This document shows positions 5,645 to 7,801 of a stretch of DNA of 7,801 nt, in pieces. The first letter of the stretch is position 1. Each line of letters begins with the position of its first letter. Source of the DNA: Thermoflexales bacterium (GTDB taxonomy: Bacteria; Chloroflexota; Anaerolineae; Fen-1058); the NCBI GenBank assembly GCA_017882055.1, contig JADGQE010000183.1, forward strand, positions 1 to 7,801, given 5' to 3'. The translations under genes were made by a program, and so were the position numbers. The notes under the pieces were generated by a model. That model ran no database searches and had not been told where the DNA came from. It saw nothing but the letters and a program-made list of their open reading frames with translations.

Positions 5645-6496
5645 TTAGCGGTCAACCGCATTGGCCCCACAACGATACGGCGCTGGTGCTGGAGCGAAGG
5701 CGTCAAGATAGAATTGTAGATAATCGGCGGTGTGTGATCGCCAGTAAGATCGATTGTGCCCGCCGGGATTCACTGCAAGAGATACCGCCACGCCGCGCGA
5801 TCGAAGCCTCTGCGCCAGCACTATCGCACCAGACTGTAATGGATCGGTGTTGCCCGCATCGAGCGTGACCCGCAGTTGATCCAAACCAACCGCCGTGCGC
5901 GCCAGTCTATATGGATCATCAGGCTGATCAACGCCGACAACGGGGCTGTGTCCACCCACGGCCGCAAACTGATCGGGCTGGCTAAAAGCGATCCTCAACG
6001 CCCAGTAGCCGCCCATCGACAGCCCGCCGATCGCCCGGCCCGATCGAGCGGCTTGCACGTGAAACTGCCGTTCGATCGCCGGAATTAAATCATCCGGTAC
6101 AAAAGCCGAGTAGTCAAGTGTCGAGTGGTAGTCACCGCCGGGCATCACCACCACAAATGGGGTGCGGCCCTGCGCGATCAATTCATCGGCGCGTGGTTGC
6201 ACCTGCAAATCGGGCCACTGGGTTTCGTCGGCGTTCGCGCCGTGCAGCAAATAAATCACCGGCAGCGCATCGCTCAGCATGTAATAACACGGCGGCAGAT
6301 AAACGCTGACCGGCACGGCCGCGCCGTAGACCTGGCTGTCGATCTTTACCGTCACGATCTGCCCGATCGATTCGTGGCACGCAGTCTCCATCAGCGCGTG
6401 CGTTGATGGACTTCCAATCGATAGCATCGACACGAGGCCGACAAATAGCCCGCTCAACCACCGACCTGCAGTAGAATAGAAGCTGCGTGTGAACAT
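5645..6496 (-). CDS. Secreted alpha/beta-hydrolase esterase (putative esterase family, PF00756-like)
   Basis: 283 aa. It starts with a Sec-type signal peptide: a basic n-region, a hydrophobic core at about 14-28 (LSGLFVGLVSMLSIG), and a likely cut after THA (about residue 34). There is no twin-arginine motif and no good lipobox. The mature part follows the esterase D/feruloyl esterase plan: VSVYLPPCYY (64-72), oxyanion region VIYLLHGAN (80-88), VVVMPGGD (115-122), nucleophile Ser160 in GGLSMGGYWALRIA, an acid at D213 or D218 in TLDAGNTDPL, and His247 in PGGHNRSYWRSH. It probably cleaves an ester of a carbohydrate, acyl or peptidoglycan-linked substrate outside the membrane; the substrate cannot be told from sequence. 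GGGAGGT lies four bases before the ATG. Directly upstream is the hairpin at 6534-6561, and no clear promoter is visible between that hairpin and the gene. Confidence 0.92.
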   Translation of the reverse strand: MFTRSFYSTAGRWLSGLFVGLVSMLSIGSPSTHALMETACHESIGQIVTVKIDSQVYGAAVPVSVYLPPCYYMLSDALPVIYLLHGANADETQWPDLQVQPRADELIAQGRTPFVVVMPGGDYHSTLDYSAFVPDDLIPAIERQFHVQAARSGRAIGGLSMGGYWALRIAFSQPDQFAAVGGHSPVVGVDQPDDPYRLARTAVGLDQLRVTLDAGNTDPLQSGAIVLAQRLRSRGVAVSLAVNPGGHNRSYWRSHTADYLQFYLDAFAPAPAPYRCGANAVDR

Positions 6497-6523
6497 CTTG
6501 ACCTCCCTTCACGCCTTCGCCTG

Positions 6524-6561
6524 TAGAAAACAAAGAACTCTGAAGCATGCTTCAGAGTTCT
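6524..6561 (-). terminator. Intrinsic terminator after the YtxH-like gene (28-bp perfect palindrome)
   Basis: Bases 6534-6561 are a perfect palindrome with 12-base arms (AGAACTCTGAAG and its complement) around a CATG loop. On the minus strand it is followed by TTGTTTTC, giving a strong stem plus a U-rich tract. It lies 23 bases after the stop of the YtxH-like gene and should end that operon. Because it is also 37 bases upstream of the esterase start and fully symmetric, an added role as an operator cannot be excluded. Confidence 0.82.
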
Positions 6562-6584
6562 CAGCCGGTCTGACCTCAAGAATT

Positions 6585-6974
6585 TTAGGCCGCGGAGCCT
6601 GCTTTGCCTTCAGTGGGCGGGGTGGCTGTGCCGTCGCCGCTGGCTTCGCTGCGCGCTTTCGTCAGGCGCGTCTTTTGCTCTTCGAGGATCACGCGGCCGC
6701 GTTCCTGCAATTCTTCCGCGCGCTTGCGGGCCTCTTCAGCCGCTTTCTCGGCCCGCGTCTTGACATCGCCCGTAATGTCTTCCGCGCGCTTGCGCGCCTC
6801 TTCGGCCCGATCTTCAATTTGATCGCGCAGCTCCACGCCTCGCTCACGGATCTTGCGGCGGGCCTCTTCACCCGACGACGGCGCCAGGATCATCGCGACC
6901 GCTGCGCCCACCAACCCGCCCAGAATGAATCCGGCCAGAAAACTGCCGGTCTCGCTACCGTTGTTGTCGCTCAT
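6585..6974 (-). CDS. YtxH-domain protein with 11-residue helical repeats
   Basis: 129 aa. The N terminus matches the YtxH family (often labelled gas vesicle or general stress protein): a glycine-rich membrane helix, FLAGFILGGLVGAAVAMILAPSSGEEARR (12-40), with the characteristic APxSGEExR ending. Residues about 41-110 form a long, highly charged helix with 11-residue periodicity; AEEARKRAE occurs at 57-65 and again at 79-87. This resembles LEA-like or apolipoprotein-like amphipathic helices and would lie along the membrane or as a coiled coil in the cytoplasm. The repeat is also visible in the DNA. The tail is Gly/Ala/Thr-rich. AGGAG lies eight bases before the ATG. The upstream neighbour is a YtxG/DUF948-like protein, the same pairing as in the Bacillus ytxGH operon. 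The biochemical function is unknown; an envelope or stress role is inferred. Confidence 0.88.
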   Translation of the reverse strand: MSDNNGSETGSFLAGFILGGLVGAAVAMILAPSSGEEARRKIRERGVELRDQIEDRAEEARKRAEDITGDVKTRAEKAAEEARKRAEELQERGRVILEEQKTRLTKARSEASGDGTATPPTEGKAGSAA

Positions 6975-7007
6975 GGCTGAATCTCCTTTCGTGAATGCAT
7001 CCCGAGC

Positions 7008-7421
7008 TTACTTGCCTTTGATCACAAATGACATCATTCGTCTGACGCCGGCCAGCGTGCTGGCGATCGAAACCGTCGGCGTAACGATCTTCTTGCTAAC
7101 GAACGTCGTGGTGCCGCGCGCTGAAGCGGCCGTCTCCTGGGCGGATTCAATCAACGGCTTGATCTCCTCGCGCAGCATCTTGACCAACAGCGTGACCTGA
7201 TAAACCAGCACCAGCATCAACGTGACCACGACCAGCGATTCCAGCGCCAGCAGAATGATGATCACGTCACGCACGGTGCCGGTCACACCGGCACTGATCA
7301 TCAACACAAAGGAACCGATGATCAAAATCAGTATGGCCGCGACGACGAGCCCGATAAGGGTCGTCGTCCGCCGCGATCGCTTTTCGGCTCTAGTCGTCGT
7401 GATGGGTTCTTGTTCGTTCAT
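7008..7421 (-). CDS. YtxG/DUF948-like small membrane protein
   Basis: 137 aa from the ATG at 7421 (MNEQEPITTTRAEKRSRR). It has two membrane helices (about 21-44, TTLIGLVVAAILILIIGSFVLM, and about 52-80, ending LVLVYQVTLLVKML), then an amphipathic segment REEIKPLIESAQETAASARGTTTFVSKKIVTP. That segment resembles the DUF948/YtxG pattern of a membrane helix followed by repeated 'T..SA..T..FVS'. The frame is open upstream to an ATG at 7469, but those 16 codons contain the extended -10 box at 7437-7445. GAGG lies five bases before the 7421 ATG, so the shorter form is chosen. The YtxH-like gene follows after 33 bases on the same strand. The basic N terminus should be cytoplasmic. The molecular function is unknown. 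Family assignment is by pattern only and is less certain than for the YtxH gene. Confidence 0.8.
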   Translation of the reverse strand: MNEQEPITTTRAEKRSRRTTTLIGLVVAAILILIIGSFVLMISAGVTGTVRDVIIILLALESLVVVTLMLVLVYQVTLLVKMLREEIKPLIESAQETAASARGTTTFVSKKIVTPTVSIASTLAGVRRMMSFVIKGK

Positions 7422-7436
7422 GCTGGCCTCAGCGGC

Positions 7437-7465
7437 ATTATAGCATGGTTCAAAGGGGTTGACCA
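7437..7465 (-). promoter_or_regulatory. Putative promoter of the YtxG/YtxH-like operon
   Basis: Read on the minus strand: TGGTCA (7460-7465, four of six to the -35 consensus), a 17-base spacer, and TATAAT (7437-7442) preceded by TGC, a TGN extended -10. This is the most complete promoter in the window. Transcription would start near 7430, giving a leader of only about 9 nt whose first bases are the GAGG ribosome site. Confidence 0.65.
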
Positions 7466-7469
7466 GCAA

Positions 7470-7721
7470 TCAAGTTTCGGCCGGTCGACCGACCAGCACC
7501 AGCACAATCAGGCTGCCGATGATACCTTCCAGCAGATGCACTTCGCCGATCAGCAGTACGTGCAGGTCCAGCACGGCTCCGATCAGCTGCCCGACCGCAA
7601 ACCCGATCCAGGCCGCAACCACGAGCAGTGCCATTCTGGTCAAATTACCGCCGCGCCAGATCGAATAGACCAGGCCAACGCCCGTCGCGACGATTGCAGC
7701 CAGGAAAAATGAAGGTGCCAT
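7470..7721 (-). CDS. Small three-helix membrane protein (conserved hypothetical type)
   Basis: 83 aa with three hydrophobic segments (about 3-20, 30-51 and 56-79): MAPSFFLAAIVATGVGLVYS, then a short RGG loop, then MALLVVAAWIGFAVGQLIGAVLD, then a Leu/Ile/Val-rich last helix. The tryptophan- and glycine-containing centre (WIGFAVGQLIG) looks like a small helix-packing integral membrane protein. I do not recognise a named family and assign no function. No Shine-Dalgarno sequence precedes the ATG; heptamer repeats occupy that place. A -10-like TATAAT lies about 36 bases upstream at 7757-7762. It ends just before the promoter of the YtxG-like gene, so read-through from this gene into that operon is likely. 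Confidence 0.75.
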   Translation of the reverse strand: MAPSFFLAAIVATGVGLVYSIWRGGNLTRMALLVVAAWIGFAVGQLIGAVLDLHVLLIGEVHLLEGIIGSLIVLVLVGRPAET

Positions 7722-7723
7722 AG

Positions 7724-7751
7724 GATTTTCGATTTCAGATTTTGGATTTTC
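7724..7751. repeat. Four tandem heptamers GATTTYN
   Basis: GATTTTC, GATTTCA, GATTTTG and GATTTTC follow each other without a gap (7724-7751). They begin three bases upstream of the start codon of the 83-aa membrane protein, in its leader. The same phase and core appear at 4070-4087. They look like the short heptamer repeats known between genes of some bacteria such as filamentous cyanobacteria. Confidence 0.75.
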
Positions 7752-7756
7752 TGGTG

Positions 7757-7762
7757 ATTATA
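7757..7762 (-). promoter_or_regulatory. Putative -10 box upstream of the 83-aa membrane protein
   Basis: A minus-strand TATAAT in TTGTGTATAATCACC. No good -35 is found 16-18 bases upstream. If used, the transcript would start near 7750 and the heptamer repeats would form nearly the whole leader. Confidence 0.4.
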
Positions 7763-7775
7763 CACAAGTGCTCAA

Positions 7776-7792
7776 GTCGGCGTCCCGCCGAC
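7776..7792. repeat. GC-rich inverted repeat at the window edge
   Basis: GTCGGCG (7776-7782) and CGCCGAC (7786-7792) pair perfectly around TCC. No U-tract follows on either strand, so a terminator for a gene beyond the window is only a weak possibility. It could equally be a dispersed intergenic repeat. Confidence 0.45.
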
Positions 7793-7801
7793 GATCCGCG
7801 A

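Noticed and set aside
5645..6496. The esterase as a substrate of the neighbouring Tat system
   Set aside because: Its signal peptide begins MFTRSFYSTAGRW, without a twin-arginine pair, and looks like a Sec signal.
1..7801. CRISPR array, tRNA, rRNA, insertion sequence or prophage signs
   Set aside because: No regularly spaced repeats with unique spacers, no cloverleaf or rRNA-like segment, and no transposase or phage motif was seen on either strand.

Overview
The window looks like a chromosomal segment of a free-living bacterium, most likely a member of the Chloroflexota. This rests on the overall gene mix: a PAS-rich hybrid kinase, a sortase with a TLVTC active site, TatA proteins ending in a zinc ribbon, YtxG/YtxH-like envelope proteins, and heptamer repeats between genes. 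It is an inference; no rRNA or marker gene is present. Base composition is moderately GC-rich by eye and even across the window. There is no transposase, phage gene, CRISPR array or tRNA. Nine of the ten genes lie on the minus strand; only the sortase is on the plus strand. No gene-free stretch exceeds about 230 bases.

Region by region. (1) 1-2221, minus: a signalling pair. A cytoplasmic PAS-PAS-HisKA-HATPase-REC hybrid kinase is followed by a response regulator that leaves the window, joined by a GTGA stop/start overlap. (2) 2222-2384: a divergent promoter region with extended -10 elements facing each way. (3) 2385-3155, plus: a membrane-anchored sortase with a proline-rich stalk. (4) 3229-3250: a terminator serving tatC, which converges on the sortase. 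(5) 3286-4944, minus: the Tat module, tatA2 - tatA1 - tatC in transcription order. The two TatA paralogues both end in a four-cysteine zinc ribbon and share a duplicated leader and promoter; the tatA1 leader is about 61 nt longer and carries two potential hairpins. (6) 5073-6496, minus: a secreted alpha/beta-hydrolase esterase followed by a two-helix membrane protein with a coiled-coil tail. (7) 6534-6561: a terminator with a perfect 28-bp palindrome. (8) 6585-7721, minus: three small envelope proteins, comprising a three-helix membrane protein, a YtxG/DUF948-like protein and a YtxH protein with 11-residue helical repeats.

As a whole this is mostly an envelope neighbourhood: folded-protein export (Tat), surface-protein anchoring (sortase), a secreted hydrolase and small membrane stress-type proteins, next to a two-component phosphorelay. 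No Tat substrate or sortase substrate is visible, so a functional link between the modules is not shown. The most unusual features are the tandem zinc-ribbon TatA genes with their structured leader, and the heptamer repeats directly upstream of two minus-strand genes. I did not find a clearly new multi-gene system.
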